Notes under the pieces: model-generated
Told to the model about the DNA's origin: nothing
The model's database searches: none
Seen by the model: only the letters and a program-made list of their open reading frames with translations
Translations under genes and position numbers: made by a program
Shown here: positions 36,797 through 47,100 of the stretch, piece after piece
Layout: the number at the start of each line of letters is the position of its first letter
Position numbering within the stretch: position 1 is the first letter of the stretch
Assembly: GCF_039769985.1 (NCBI RefSeq)
Contig: NZ_JBDNCH010000002.1
Coordinates: 1,798,001-1,862,000, forward strand
Source: Ponticoccus litoralis
Lineage (GTDB): Bacteria; Pseudomonadota; Alphaproteobacteria; Rhodobacterales; Rhodobacteraceae
Length of the DNA: 64,000 nt
Direction of reading: 5' to 3'

Positions 36797-39304
36797 ATGA
36801 ACCTTGCCGATCGGCTGGCGGAAGAGCGGCGCGCTCGGCTGGCGGCGGAACGATTGCTGGACCTGAAACAGAAGGAGCTGTTCGAGGCGAACAAGCGTCT
36901 TGGCAAGCACGCGCTTCAGCTGAGCCATGAAATCCGCGAAACGCGCAGCGAGGTGGCGACCGTCCGCGACGAGAACCAGCGCGTGAAGAAAGAGCTTGGG
37001 CAGGCCACGCAGCACCTGGAAATCGTGACCGACCAGCTGTGGTCCGCGATGGAGACGATCCGCGACGGTTTTGCCATGTTCGACGAGGCCGGGCGGCTGG
37101 AACTGGCCAATCCCGCCTATCTGGCCACCTTCGACGGCATCGAAGCGGTGCGCCCCGGCGTGCACTACGCGCAGATCCTTGAAATCATGGTCGAAGAGGG
37201 GCTTGTGGACCTTCAGGGCGAGGATCCGCAGGGTTGGCAGCTGCGGATGCTGTCGCGTTGGGCGCAGGACCCGATCCCGACAGAGACGCTGCGCCTGTGG
37301 AACGGGCGGTTCGTCAAGCTGCGCGACCGGCGGCGCCCGGACGGCGGCATCGTCAAGCTGAGCGTCGACATCACCGAGCTGATGCGCATGTGGTCCGCGG
37401 TCGAGGAACTGCCCGACGGCTTTGTCATCTACGATTCCGAAGACCGGCTGATGATGTGCAACGCGCCCTACCGCGACTGCTACCGGGCCAGCGCCCCGGC
37501 CATCGTGCCCGGCGCCACCTTCGAGGAGATCCTGCGCTACGGTCTTGAGCGCGGCCAGTACGCCGAGGCGGTGGGCCGCGAGGAGGCCTGGCTCGAAGAG
37601 CGCATGACGCGCCACCGTCAGGGCGGGCAGGAACACGAGCAGCTGCTGGACGATGGCCGCTGGCTGCGCATCTACGAGCGCGAGACACGGGACGGCGAGC
37701 CGCGTCGGCCTGCGCATCGATATCACCCAGATCAAGCAGGACCAGCAGCGCCTGAAAGAGGCGACGATCCGGGCCGAAGCGGCCAACCGCGCCAAATCCG
37801 CCTTCCTTGCCAATATGAGCCACGAGATCCGGACCCCGATGAACGGCGTGATCGGCATGGCGGACCTGATGGCGGACACCGCGCTGAACGAGGAACAGGC
37901 GCTCTATCTCGACACGATCCGCAACTCGGGCGAGGCGCTGCTGGTCATCATCAACGACATCCTCGACTACTCCAAGATCGAGGCGGACCGGCTGATCCTT
38001 CATCCCGAACCCTTCGACCTTGAACGCGCCATCCACGAGGTCGTGACCCTCTTGCAGCCGACCGCGCGCGACAAGGACGTGGCGCTGCTGCTGGATTACG
38101 ACATGTTCCTGCCGACGCGCTTCATCGGCGATGTTGGCCGCATCCGGCAGATCCTGACGAACCTCGTCGGCAATGCGGTGAAATTCACAGTGCGGGGCCA
38201 TGTCCGTGTGGGGGTCGTCGGCGTCGAGGACAGCACGGGCCGGACCGCCATTCACCTGACCGTCGAGGACACCGGCATCGGCATTTCGCCCGACAAGGTC
38301 GATCACGTCTTCGGCGAGTTCAACCAGGTCGAGGACGAACGCGACCGCACCTTCGAGGGCACCGGGCTTGGCCTTGCCATCACCCGGCGGCTGATCGAGC
38401 GGATGGGCGGCGAAATCTGGGTCGAGTCCGAGCCGGGGCGCGGCAGTTGCTTCGGCGTCCGTCTGGTGCTGCCCGCTGAAGAGCCCGCCTATGCTCCGGG
38501 GGCCAGCCTGCCCGCGCATCTGAAGCGGGTGCTGGTCGTGGACGACAACGGGCTGAGTCGGTCGATCCTGTCGAGGCAACTGGCGATTCTCGGGCTGGAG
38601 GTGACCTTCTGCCAGACCGGGGCAGAGGCGCTGGATCTGCTGGAGTTGCGCCCCGACCTGATCATCGCGGAACAGAATCTGCCGGACATGGGCGGCCCCG
38701 AGCTTCTGGATCGGGTCCGGCGCGGCGGGCGCGACATCGCCGCGATCCTGCTGTGTGACCGGGCCGGGGATGCGCCGGGGGGCGACGAGGAAGGCGGGGC
38801 GCCGGTGATCCTGCAAAAGCCCGTGGCGCGGCGCAGGCTCTTCGCGGCGCTCGAAGGGGTTCAGGCGCCGCTGGACATGGAGCCTGCGCCGGTGCCTGCG
38901 GCGGGCCTGCTGGACGTGCTTGTGGCCGAGGACAACAAGACCAACCAGCTGGTCTTCAGGAAGATGGCTGCGGGCTTCGACATCGCGCTGCGCTTTGCCA
39001 ACAACGGGCTGGAGGCGGTCGAGGCCTTTCGCGAACGGCGCCCGGATATCGTCTTCATGGATATTTCCATGCCGCGCATGGACGGCAAGCAGGCCACGCG
39101 CGAGATCCGGCGGCTGGAGGGCGACGGCGCGCCGGTTCCGATCATCGCCGTCACCGCGCATGCCATGGCGGGCGACCGCGAGGCCGTGCTGGAGGCCGGG
39201 CTGACCGACTACCTGTCAAAGCCGCTGCGCAAGGCCGCGCTTGCGGAAAAACTGGAACGCTACGCCAGCCGCGACGGCGGGGACGGGGGCGGCAAGCGTC
39301 CTGA
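36797..39304 (+). CDS. Hybrid sensor histidine kinase with two receiver domains (frameshifted)
   Basis: Order: N-terminal coiled coil (residues 1-75), two PAS domains (about 80-200 and 205-300), HisKA with SHEIRTPMNG near 340, HATPase (NLVGNAVKF, DTGIGI, GTGLGLAI), then two receivers. The first receiver has AEQNLPDM where the phosphorylated Asp should be (Glu instead). The second has FMDISMPRMDG with Asp near 753. Two breaks: an extra base near 37700 between PAS and HisKA, and a short G-run at 39285-39289 just before the natural stop. It is divergent from the macroglobulin operon. The signal is unknown; there is no membrane segment, so it is cytoplasmic. Confidence 0.87.
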
Positions 39305-39428
39305 CCGGTGCCGGAAGAGCGGGCCGGGGATCGGGACCGCGCCGTCGCTGGCCTTCGCCGGACCGCCTGTCGCGCCATGCCCCCCGCGACGCGGGCGGGG
39401 GATCCGTCCTGGCGGAGAAGGCGGCGCG

Positions 39429-40199
39429 TCAGCTTTCGGCGGGGCGCAGGAAATGCGGGGCGTCGGGCTGCGACAGCTCGGGGCAGTGGCGATAGCCGCC
39501 CGCGTCGAAGCCCGTCAAAGCCTCTGCATCGGTCAGGCGGTTCTGGACGATGAAGCGGGCCATGGCACCCCTTGCCCGCTTGGCGAAGAAGCTGACGACC
39601 TTCGGCCCGCCGGGCTTGTCTTCCAGGAAGACCGGCGTGATCACGCGCAGGTTCAGCGCCTTCAGATCGACCGCGCCGAAATACTCCTGGCTGGCGCAGT
39701 TCACCAGAACGTCGGTGCCCACCGCCTCGGCCTGGGCGCGCAGGGCCTTGGCGGGCGCGTCCCGCCAGTAGTCGTAAAGCGATCCGCCCCGCCGTGTCTT
39801 CAGCCGCGTGCCCATTTCCAGACGGTAGGGCTGGATGCCGTCTGCGGGCCGCAACACGCCGTAGAGGCCGGAGAGGATGCGCAGGTGCTCCTGCGCCCAG
39901 TCCCGTTCCTCGGCATCCAGCGACCCGGCTTCGAGGCCCATGTAGGTATCCCCGGCAAAGGCCAGCATCGCGGGACGCAGCGCCGCGTCCTGCGGCTCGT
40001 CGGAAAAGCTGCGGAAGCGGTCCCGGTTCAGCCGGGCCAGGTCGTCCGACAGATCCATCAGCGCCTTGAGATCGCGCAGGGACAGGTTGCGCGCCGTCCG
40101 GGCCAGCCGCTGTGCGTCTTCCTCGAAGACCGGGCGCGTCATCGCGATGTCGCGGTCCTGCCAGTCCAGCCGCTTGGCCGGAGAAATCACCACCAGCAT
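39429..40199 (-). CDS. yaaA: Peroxide stress protein YaaA
   Basis: The 256-residue protein of the YaaA/DUF328 family has MLVVISPAKRLDW at the N-terminus, LYGVLRPADGIQPYRLEMG and VNCASQEYFGAV, all diagnostic. In E. coli YaaA limits free iron and DNA damage during peroxide stress and binds DNA. Full length; frame intact. Confidence 0.93.
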   Translation of the reverse strand: MLVVISPAKRLDWQDRDIAMTRPVFEEDAQRLARTARNLSLRDLKALMDLSDDLARLNRDRFRSFSDEPQDAALRPAMLAFAGDTYMGLEAGSLDAEERDWAQEHLRILSGLYGVLRPADGIQPYRLEMGTRLKTRRGGSLYDYWRDAPAKALRAQAEAVGTDVLVNCASQEYFGAVDLKALNLRVITPVFLEDKPGGPKVVSFFAKRARGAMARFIVQNRLTDAEALTGFDAGGYRHCPELSQPDAPHFLRPAES

Positions 40200-40300
40200 A
40201 CCCGTCTCCTGTCCAGTTCGCGCCCCGGGTTACGGGTTTCGCCGCAGGAGGTCCAGCCGCTGCCGCGGGATGGCGGAGTTTTCGATGCAGGCGGGCACCG

Positions 40301-42353
40301 TCAGGCGTTGCGCAGCACGTCCAGGAAGGCGGCGCCAAAGCGTTCCGCCCGCCGTTCCCCCAGCAGGCGGGTGAGGCCCGCGTCGCTGTCGGGTTTCTGT
40401 TCCGCCAGTTTGGCCAGCAGCGAGGCCGAACAGGACAGCGGTTTCTCTGTCCCGTCGGCGCCGCGCAGCAGGTCGGCCTGTGCCTCGAGCAGGGCGTCGT
40501 ACAGCGCGCCGGTGCCCTGCGCGGCCTGTTTGCGGCGCAGCGGGTGCAGGTCCGGTGCGCCCGCGCCGGTCAGGACCGCCGAGGAAGTCGGCGCCGTAGC
40601 GGTCCAGCTTCTTCGCGCCGACCCCGGTGATCCGCGCCATCTGGTCCAGTGTCTCGGGCCGCTTTTCGGCCATCTCGATCAGGGTGCGGTCGGGGAAGAT
40701 CACGTAGGGCGGCACCTGCGCCTCGCGCGCCAGCGCGGTGCGCTTGGCCTTGAGGGCAGAGAACAGCGGCGCATCCTCTTCGCTGACCAGCGCCCGGGCG
40801 GCGGGGCGGCGGTCCTGCGCCTTCAGCACGTCGCGGCGCAGGCGGATCGTCTCTTCGCCGCGCAGGATCGGCAGGGCGCGGTCGGTCATGACCAGCGCAC
40901 CGTGGCGCTCGGCGTCGGGGCGCATCAGGTCCAGCCCCATCATCTGCCGGAACACCGCATGCCACTGGCCCTTGGACAGGTCGCGCCCGACGCCGAAGGT
41001 CGGCAGGCCATCGTGGCCGCGCTGGCGGATCTTGTCGGTATCGGCGCCCATCAGGATGTCGATCAGGTGCCCGGCGCCAAAGCTCTCGCCGGTGCGCAGC
41101 GCGGCGGAGAGCGCCTTGCGCACCGCTTCGGTGCCGTCGAACAGCTCTGGCGGGGTCTCGCAGAGGTCGCAGTTGCCGCAGGGCTGCGCCGCTTCGCCGA
41201 AGTAGGCCAGCAGCGCCTGACGGCGGCAGCCCTGAGCCTCGGCCAGACCCAGAAGGGCGTTCAGCCGCCCGTGGTCGGCGGCGCGGCGGTCGGGCGGGGC
41301 ATTGCCCTCGTCGATCTGGGCGCGGCGCAGGCGGATGTCGTCGGGGCCGTAGAGCGTCAGCGTCTCGGCGGGGGCGCCGTCGCGCCCGGCGCGCCCGATC
41401 TCCTGGTAATAGGCCTCGATGGACTTGGGCAGGTCGGCGTGGGCGACCCAGCGGATGTCGGGCTTGTCGACGCCCATGCCGAAGGCGACGGTGGCGCAGA
41501 CGATCAGCCCGTCCTCGCGGGCAAAGCGGTCCTCGACGTGGCGGCGGTCGTCGGCCTCCATCCCGCCGTGGTAGTGGCAGGCCGGGTGACCGTCGTCGCG
41601 CAGCGCCTTGGCGATGGCCTCTGTCTTGGCGCGGGTGCCGCAGTAGACGATGCCGGACTGGCTGCGCCGGGCGGCGGCATAGGACAGGATCTGCGCGCGC
41701 GGGCCGTTCTTGGGCTGGAAGGCCAGCGTGATGTTGGGCCGGTCGAAGCCCCGCAGGAAGGTGCGCGGCGCCTGCCCGTCGAAGAGCCGCGTGACGATCT
41801 CCTGCTGCGTTTCCACATCGGCGGTGGCGGTGAAGGCGGCGAGCGGCACGTCCAGCATGCGCCGCAGCTCGCCGATGCGCAGGTAGTCGGGGCGGAAGTC
41901 GTGGCCCCACTGGCTGACGCAATGCGCCTCGTCCACGGCAATCATCGAGACGCCCGCCTCGGCCAGCATCCGCTGCGTGCCGGCATTGGCCAGCCGTTCC
42001 GGCGCGAGGTAGAGCAGCTTCAGCGAGCCGTCGTGCAGGGCGTCCCAGACCGCGTCGGTCTCTTCCGGCGTGTTGCCGGAGGTCAGCGCCCCCGCGACCA
42101 CGCCCGCCTCGCGCAGCCCGCGCACCTGGTCGCGCATCAGGGCGATCAGCGGAGAGATCACCACCGTCACGCCCGAACGCATCAGCGCGGGCAGTTGAAA
42201 GCACAGGGATTTGCCGCCGCCCGTGGGCATGATGGCCAGCACGTTCTCGCCGCCGGCCACGGTTTCGACGATCTCGCCCTGACCGGGGCGAAAGCTGTCG
42301 AAGCCGAAGATGTCCTTCAGAAACGCCTCTGCGGGCGGCTGATCCTTTGGCAT
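40301..42353 (-). CDS. recQ: ATP-dependent DNA helicase RecQ (frameshifted)
   Basis: Superfamily 2 helicase with Walker A MPTGGGKSLCFQLPA near residue 45, AVDEAHCVSQWGHDFRP near 140, the helicase C domain (GFDRPNI, GRAGRDGAPAETL), zinc-binding cysteines (CGNCDLCETP) and an HRDC region. The frame breaks near 40580 at GADFL; removing one G continues to the HRDC domain and a stop at 40301, giving about 683 residues. RecQ resolves stalled forks and recombination intermediates. Confidence 0.93.
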
Positions 42354-42444
42354 GGGCCTGTCTATATCTTGTCTCTGCTCAGCATCGACAATCCCACATT
42401 GAGATTCGGTGAATCAACCCCCGAGATGGGCGGGCCGGAGCCGC

Positions 42445-42502
42445 CTGCGCAGAGTTTTCGACGAAAACTCTGCGCAGGGCGAAGTCTTCGTCGAAGACTT
42501 CG
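42445..42502. repeat. Paired-palindrome element, locus 4
   Basis: A 16-bp arm starting CTGCGCAGAGTTTTCG, with a one-base centre, covers 42445-42477. CGAAGTCTTCG-T-CGAAGACTTCG covers 42480-42502. It lies between yggT and recQ on the minus strand, 12 bp after the yggT stop, where it can act as the yggT terminator. Confidence 0.82.
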
Positions 42503-42513
42503 GGGCGCGCCGG

Positions 42514-42807
42514 TCAGTAGCCGAAGAACAGACCGGCATTGTTCTGCAGGACGATGCGGATCGCCAGAAGGCCCAGCAGCGCGATCAGCGGCGCCAGGTC
42601 CAGCCCGCCCATCTGCGGCAGGATCTGGCGGATCTTCGAATAGATCGGTTCCAGCAGGCGGTTCAGCCCGTCCCAGATCTGCGCGACAAGCGGCTGGCGC
42701 AGGTTCAGGACCCGGAAGTTGATCAGCCAGCTCATGATGACATGGGCGATGATGATGAACCACACCACGTCGAGGATCAGCATGATGATCTGGAAAAGGG
42801 ACTGCAT
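42514..42807 (-). CDS. YggT family membrane protein
   Basis: The 97-residue protein has two transmembrane helices around a cytosolic loop with SWLINFRVLNLRQPLV and GLNRLLEPIYSKIRQILPQ, the YggT/CCB3 signature. The family is linked to osmotic stress or membrane-protein assembly. Single gene with a normal AAAGGCCCG upstream region. Confidence 0.9.
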   Translation of the reverse strand: MQSLFQIIMLILDVVWFIIIAHVIMSWLINFRVLNLRQPLVAQIWDGLNRLLEPIYSKIRQILPQMGGLDLAPLIALLGLLAIRIVLQNNAGLFFGY

Positions 42808-42938
42808 CGCGGGCCTTTCGTCATGAACCGGGTCGGCGCAGACCTAAGCATGGTGGGGGAAAAGGGCAAGTGTGCCGCAGGGTTGCGGTTGACGCGGGCG
42901 CCGCAGCGCGGCAGCGAGGGCACAAAGGAGACCCCCGC

Positions 42939-43475
42939 ATGTATCCCTTCTTCCGCCTCCTCAAGGACGCCCGCCGTGCCGAGGGCATGCCCCGGCTTGG
43001 CCTCTTCGACACCCATGTCTCGCACCACCGGTGCCTGCCCCGGGATCTCGACCCGTGGAACGAGCTCAACAACGGGCGCACGCTGACGATCTACGATCTC
43101 GGGCGCATTCCCTTCGCGATGCGGACCGGGCTGATCGACGTGCTGAAAGAAGAGGGCTGGGGGCTGACGGTGGCGGGATCGGTGGTGCGCTACCGCCGCC
43201 GGGTGCGGATGTTCGACCGCATCGAGATCCGCTCGCGCTTTCTGGGCTGGGACCGGCGCTTCAGCTACATCGACCAGAGCATGTGGCGCCCGGACGGCGA
43301 CTGCTCCAGCCAGGCGGTCTTCCGCACGGCCTGCACGGATCGCAACGGGATCGTCGCGCCCGAGCGGGTGATGCAGGCGATGCGCCACGCCGAACCCTCG
43401 CCGCCGCTGCCGGACTGGGTGCAGGGCTGGATCGCCGCCGAGGATCAGCGGCCCCGGCCCCCGGCGCGGGGCTGA
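42939..43475 (+). CDS. Acyl-CoA thioesterase-like (4HBT, THEM6-type) protein
   Basis: The 178-residue protein fits the thioesterase superfamily: DTHVSHHRCLPRDLDPWNELNNGR near residue 30 places the catalytic acidic/Asn region, and RYRRRVRMFDRIEIRSRF is the central strand. An AAAGGAG ribosome site precedes the ATG at 42939. Substrate is not known. Confidence 0.82.
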   Translation: MYPFFRLLKDARRAEGMPRLGLFDTHVSHHRCLPRDLDPWNELNNGRTLTIYDLGRIPFAMRTGLIDVLKEEGWGLTVAGSVVRYRRRVRMFDRIEIRSRFLGWDRRFSYIDQSMWRPDGDCSSQAVFRTACTDRNGIVAPERVMQAMRHAEPSPPLPDWVQGWIAAEDQRPRPPARG

Positions 43476-43562
43476 GACGAAGGCGGGCGGCAGCACCGGG
43501 CCCATCGCACTGGACAGCCCCCGCCCCGGATGTTCTATCGCGCCAGGCAGACGGGGGCAGGC

Positions 43563-44930
43563 ATGGGCACTTCACCAAGAAAACGCATCTGGGGCTGGAT
43601 GTTCTTCGACTGGGCGCAGCAGCCCTATGCGACGCTGGGCCTGACCTTCATCTTCGCGCCCTATTTCGCGGCGGTCGCCACCGACATGCTGATCGCGCAG
43701 GGCAGTGCCGTCGACGATGCCAAGGTCGAGGCGCAGACGCTCTGGTCCTCGGCGCAGACCGTGGCCGGGCTGATCATCGCCTTCTCGGCCCCCTTCCTGG
43801 GCGCCTGGGCCGATGCCTCGGGGCGCAAGCGGCCATGGATCCTTGTCTTCACCGCGCTTGCCGTCGCCTGCGCGGCATCGCTGTGGATGCTGATGCCCGA
43901 CGGCTCGAACCTGATGCTGGCTCTTGCGCTGTTCTGGCTGGGCTTCGTCTGTTCCGAGGTCGCCTTCAACCTCAACAATGCCTTCCTGCCGGAACTGGGC
44001 ACCCCCGAAGAGGTCGGTCGCATTTCCGGCGGGGCCACGGCCTTCGGCTATTGGGGCGGTGTCGTCGCGCTGTTCCTGATGCTACTGTTCTTCGCCGAGA
44101 ACGAAAGCGGCAAGACGCTGATCGCGCTGGCCCCCGCCTTTGGCCTCGACCCCGAGACACGCGAGGGCACGCGTTTTGTCGGGCCCTTCATCGCGCTGTG
44201 GTTCGCCGTCTTCCTGATCCCCTTCATCCTCTGGACCCGCGAGAACCCGGCGCTGGACCGCGCGCGCCCAAAGTTCGGCGCGGTTCTGGGCGGGCTCTGG
44301 GCCAGCATCCGCCGCGTGTCCGTGCAGCCCTCGACCCGCGCCTTCCTGCTGTCCTCGCTGTTCTACCGCGACGCGCTGACGGCGCTTTACGCCTATGGCG
44401 GCATCTACGCCCGGCAGGTGCTGGACTGGGAGACCATCCAGATCGGCGTCTTCGGCATCATCGCCGCCGTGGCCGCGGCGGTGATCTCGTGGATCGGCGG
44501 CATCGCCGACCACAAGCTGGGGCCGAAGCCGGTGATCGCCTTCTGTATCTGGGCCATGATCGGCGTCGGCGCGATCATCGTCGGCATGTCGCGCGAGCAG
44601 ATCTTCGGCATCCCGCTGGCCGAGGGATCGACCCTGCCCGATACCCTCTTCTACATCTGCGGCGCGGCCATCGGCGGCGCGGGCGGGGCGCTTTACTCGG
44701 CCTCGCGCAGCATGATGGTGCGCCACACCGACCCGCATAATCCGGCCGAGGCATTCGGCCTTTTCGCCTTTGCCGGCAAGGCCACCGCCTTCCTTGCGCC
44801 CGCGCTGATCACCGCCTTCGGGATTCTCACGAATTCGAACCAGCTGGCCTTTCTGCCGGTGATCCTGCTTTTCCTCGTGGGGTTGTTTCTGCTACGCTAC
44901 GTCCATCCAGACGGAGCACGAGCAGCATGA
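43563..44930 (+). CDS. MFS transporter (Atg22/UMF1-like)
   Basis: The 455-residue protein has about 12 transmembrane helices. Residues FFDWAQQPYATLGLTFIFAPYF at the start and SRSMMVRHTDPHNPAEAFGLF near residue 385 match the bacterial Atg22-like permease family. It is translationally coupled to mepA (ATGA). Substrate unknown. I chose the ATG at 43563 as it has a cytoplasmic basic N-terminus. Confidence 0.88.
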   Translation: MGTSPRKRIWGWMFFDWAQQPYATLGLTFIFAPYFAAVATDMLIAQGSAVDDAKVEAQTLWSSAQTVAGLIIAFSAPFLGAWADASGRKRPWILVFTALAVACAASLWMLMPDGSNLMLALALFWLGFVCSEVAFNLNNAFLPELGTPEEVGRISGGATAFGYWGGVVALFLMLLFFAENESGKTLIALAPAFGLDPETREGTRFVGPFIALWFAVFLIPFILWTRENPALDRARPKFGAVLGGLWASIRRVSVQPSTRAFLLSSLFYRDALTALYAYGGIYARQVLDWETIQIGVFGIIAAVAAAVISWIGGIADHKLGPKPVIAFCIWAMIGVGAIIVGMSREQIFGIPLAEGSTLPDTLFYICGAAIGGAGGALYSASRSMMVRHTDPHNPAEAFGLFAFAGKATAFLAPALITAFGILTNSNQLAFLPVILLFLVGLFLLRYVHPDGARAA

Positions 44931-45850
44931 TCCGCACCCTGATTTCCCTTTCGCTGGCCGCGACGCTTTTGTCGTGCGGCCCCGCCCCGCGCGACATTTC
45001 CGGCGCCGTGATGCATACGCCGACCCGCGTGATGGACCCGGTCCTGTCCTCAAAAGAGGCCAAGCAGCTGTTCGGCGCCAAGGCCGGGCCCTCGCCGCAG
45101 GCACCCGCCCCGCATGGCTCCTACGCCAAGGGCTGCGTCGCCGGGGGCGTGCAGCTGGCCGAAACCGGCCCGACCTGGCAGGCGATGCGCCTGTCGCGCA
45201 ACCGCAACTGGGGCCACCCCGAGCTGGTCGATTACGTGCAGGACCTCAGCCGCAAGGCCGCGCAGCAACCCGGCTGGAACGGGCTTTACATCGGCGACAT
45301 GAGCCAGCCGCGCGGCGGACCGATGCTGACGGGCCACGCCAGCCACCAGATCGGGCTGGACGTGGACATCTGGATGCTGCCCGCCGACACTCTGACGCTC
45401 TCGGCCCGCGAGCGCGAGAACATCTCGTCGATCTCCACCCGCCGGTCCTCGGGGGCCTATACCAACAACAACTGGACCCGCGCGCACCACGAGATCCTCA
45501 AGGCCGCCGCCTCGGACCCGCGCGTGGCGCGGATCTTCGTCTTCCCCGGTGCCAAGGTGCAGATGTGCAACGACGAAAAGGGCGACCGCGCCTGGCTGCG
45601 GAAGATCCGGCCCCGGTACGGGCACCACTACCATTTCCACGTGCGCCTGAACTGCCCCGGGGGCGCCGGGGGCTGTGTCGATCAGGCCGCGCCGCCCGCC
45701 GGGGACGGCTGCGCCGACGCGCAGGCCTGGGTGAACAATATCCTCAACCCGCCGCCGCCCGACCCCAACGCCAAGCCCGCGCCGCCCAGGCGCGAATTGA
45801 CCATGGGCGACCTGCCGAACGCCTGCGCCGCGGTTCTGGCCGCGAACTGA
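44927..45850 (+). CDS. mepA: Penicillin-insensitive murein endopeptidase
   Basis: The 307-residue metallopeptidase of the M74 family has the zinc-ligand motifs GHASHQIGLDVDIWML near residue 135 and HYHFHVRLNCPG near 232. An N-terminal SLSLAATLLSCGPAP carries a lipobox-like cysteine, suggesting a lipoprotein. It cleaves DD-crosslinks in peptidoglycan. Confidence 0.93.
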   Translation: MIRTLISLSLAATLLSCGPAPRDISGAVMHTPTRVMDPVLSSKEAKQLFGAKAGPSPQAPAPHGSYAKGCVAGGVQLAETGPTWQAMRLSRNRNWGHPELVDYVQDLSRKAAQQPGWNGLYIGDMSQPRGGPMLTGHASHQIGLDVDIWMLPADTLTLSARERENISSISTRRSSGAYTNNNWTRAHHEILKAAASDPRVARIFVFPGAKVQMCNDEKGDRAWLRKIRPRYGHHYHFHVRLNCPGGAGGCVDQAAPPAGDGCADAQAWVNNILNPPPPDPNAKPAPPRRELTMGDLPNACAAVLAAN

Positions 45851-45857
45851 GCGCCCC

Positions 45858-46754
45858 GTGTTTCCGCGTTTCACACGCCGTCTTGCGGCGCTCTTCGTCT
45901 CGTGCCTCTGGCTGACGGCCTCGGCGGCGCAGATCACCCCGGCGGAATACCTCGGCAGCTATACCTGGAGCGCGAAGACGCCGGGCTTCGGCGGTTTCTC
46001 GGGCCTCGAGGTTTCCGACGGGGGCAGGGGCTTCACCGCCATCTCGGACCGCGGCGCCCTGGTGACGGGGCGGTTCCGGCGCGAGGGGGGCCTGATTGCC
46101 GGCGTCGACGGCGCGGCGCTGACCCCGCTGGGCAATGCCTCGGGCGGCGCGCTGTCCGTCTATTTTTCCGATGCCGAGGGGCTGGCAATAGACGGGCAGG
46201 GCCGGATCTTCATCTCCTTCGAGGGCGCCCACCGCGTCTGGGCCTACCCCAGCCTGTCCCGGGCCGACCCGCTGCCCGTTGCCCCGGCCTTCAGGGAGAT
46301 CCCCAACCCGAACGGCGGGCTGGAGGCTCTGGCCGTGGACGCAGAGGGGCGGCTCTACACCATGCCCGAGCGCTCGGGACAGCTGACGCGGCCCTTCCCC
46401 GTTTACCGCCTGGAGGGCGACACATGGGAGCAGCCCTTCTCCATCCCGCGCTCGGACGGGTTTCTGGTCGTCGGGGCGGATTTCGACGATGCCGGTCGGC
46501 TCTACGTGCTGGAACGCGGCTTCTCCGGCTTCGGCTTTCGCAGCCGGGTGCGGCGGTTCACGCTCGAAGGCGACCGGATCGCGCGGGACGATACGCTGCT
46601 GAGCACACATACGCTGCGCCACGACAACCTCGAAGGCCTCTCGGTCTGGCGCGACGCGGCGGGAGATATCCGGCTGACGATGATCTCGGACGACAACTTC
46701 CAGCCCATCCAGCGCACCGAATTCGTGGAATACCGCGTCCGGGAAGGCCTCTGA
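45858..46754 (+). CDS. Esterase-like/phytase-like beta-propeller secreted protein
   Basis: The 298-residue protein starts with GTG eight bases after mepA. A signal peptide (to TASAAQ) is followed by repeated beta-propeller motifs such as FGGFSGLEVSDGGRGFTAISD and SVYFSDAEGLAIDGQGRIFIS of the phytase-like (esterase-like activity) family. Secreted or periplasmic hydrolase; substrate unknown. Confidence 0.82.
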   Translation: MFPRFTRRLAALFVSCLWLTASAAQITPAEYLGSYTWSAKTPGFGGFSGLEVSDGGRGFTAISDRGALVTGRFRREGGLIAGVDGAALTPLGNASGGALSVYFSDAEGLAIDGQGRIFISFEGAHRVWAYPSLSRADPLPVAPAFREIPNPNGGLEALAVDAEGRLYTMPERSGQLTRPFPVYRLEGDTWEQPFSIPRSDGFLVVGADFDDAGRLYVLERGFSGFGFRSRVRRFTLEGDRIARDDTLLSTHTLRHDNLEGLSVWRDAAGDIRLTMISDDNFQPIQRTEFVEYRVREGL

Positions 46755-46821
46755 AGCGAAACCGTCCAAGGCCCGCGCGTGCAATCGGGAAACCGTGCCG
46801 CGCAAGGCTCCGAGGCCCCGT

Positions 46822-46877
46822 CTTCTTCTGTCCGGAAATATCCCGGGGGGCTCCGCAGGAGCGGGGGCAGAGCCCCC
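46822..46877 (-). repeat. GC-rich dispersed intergenic element, copy 4
   Basis: Inverted: TCTTCTTCTGTCCGGAAATA, then CTCCGCAGGAG and GGGGGC-AGA-GCCCCC. It sits between the phytase-like gene and the queuosine transporter gene. The remainder of 46755-47100 shows no gene. Confidence 0.75.
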
Positions 46878-47100
46878 TCCGGCCCCCGACACACAGACCG
46901 GCGCCATCGTGGCGCACGACGCCTGCGCGCCAAGTGTCCCGACGACGGACCTGCCCCCACGCCTGTCCGTCGCCCGCCATGCCATGCGCGCGCCGGGCGC
47001 AAGCGGCAGGACCCTTGCCACAAGGGCGCGGCCCCGGTATAGCCCGCCCGTCCGCAGCGGCGGGCCAAGTCCCCGCAACCTTGCAAAAACGGGTCCAATC

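Noticed and set aside
32398..36930. Long plus-strand frame opposite the macroglobulin gene
   Set aside because: Antisense reading of a real gene, with His/Gly/Arg-rich composition and no motif.
37653..42722. A 1,689-codon plus-strand frame
   Set aside because: Only its first part is the kinase. Past 39304 it runs antisense to yaaA, recQ and yggT and is open because of high GC.
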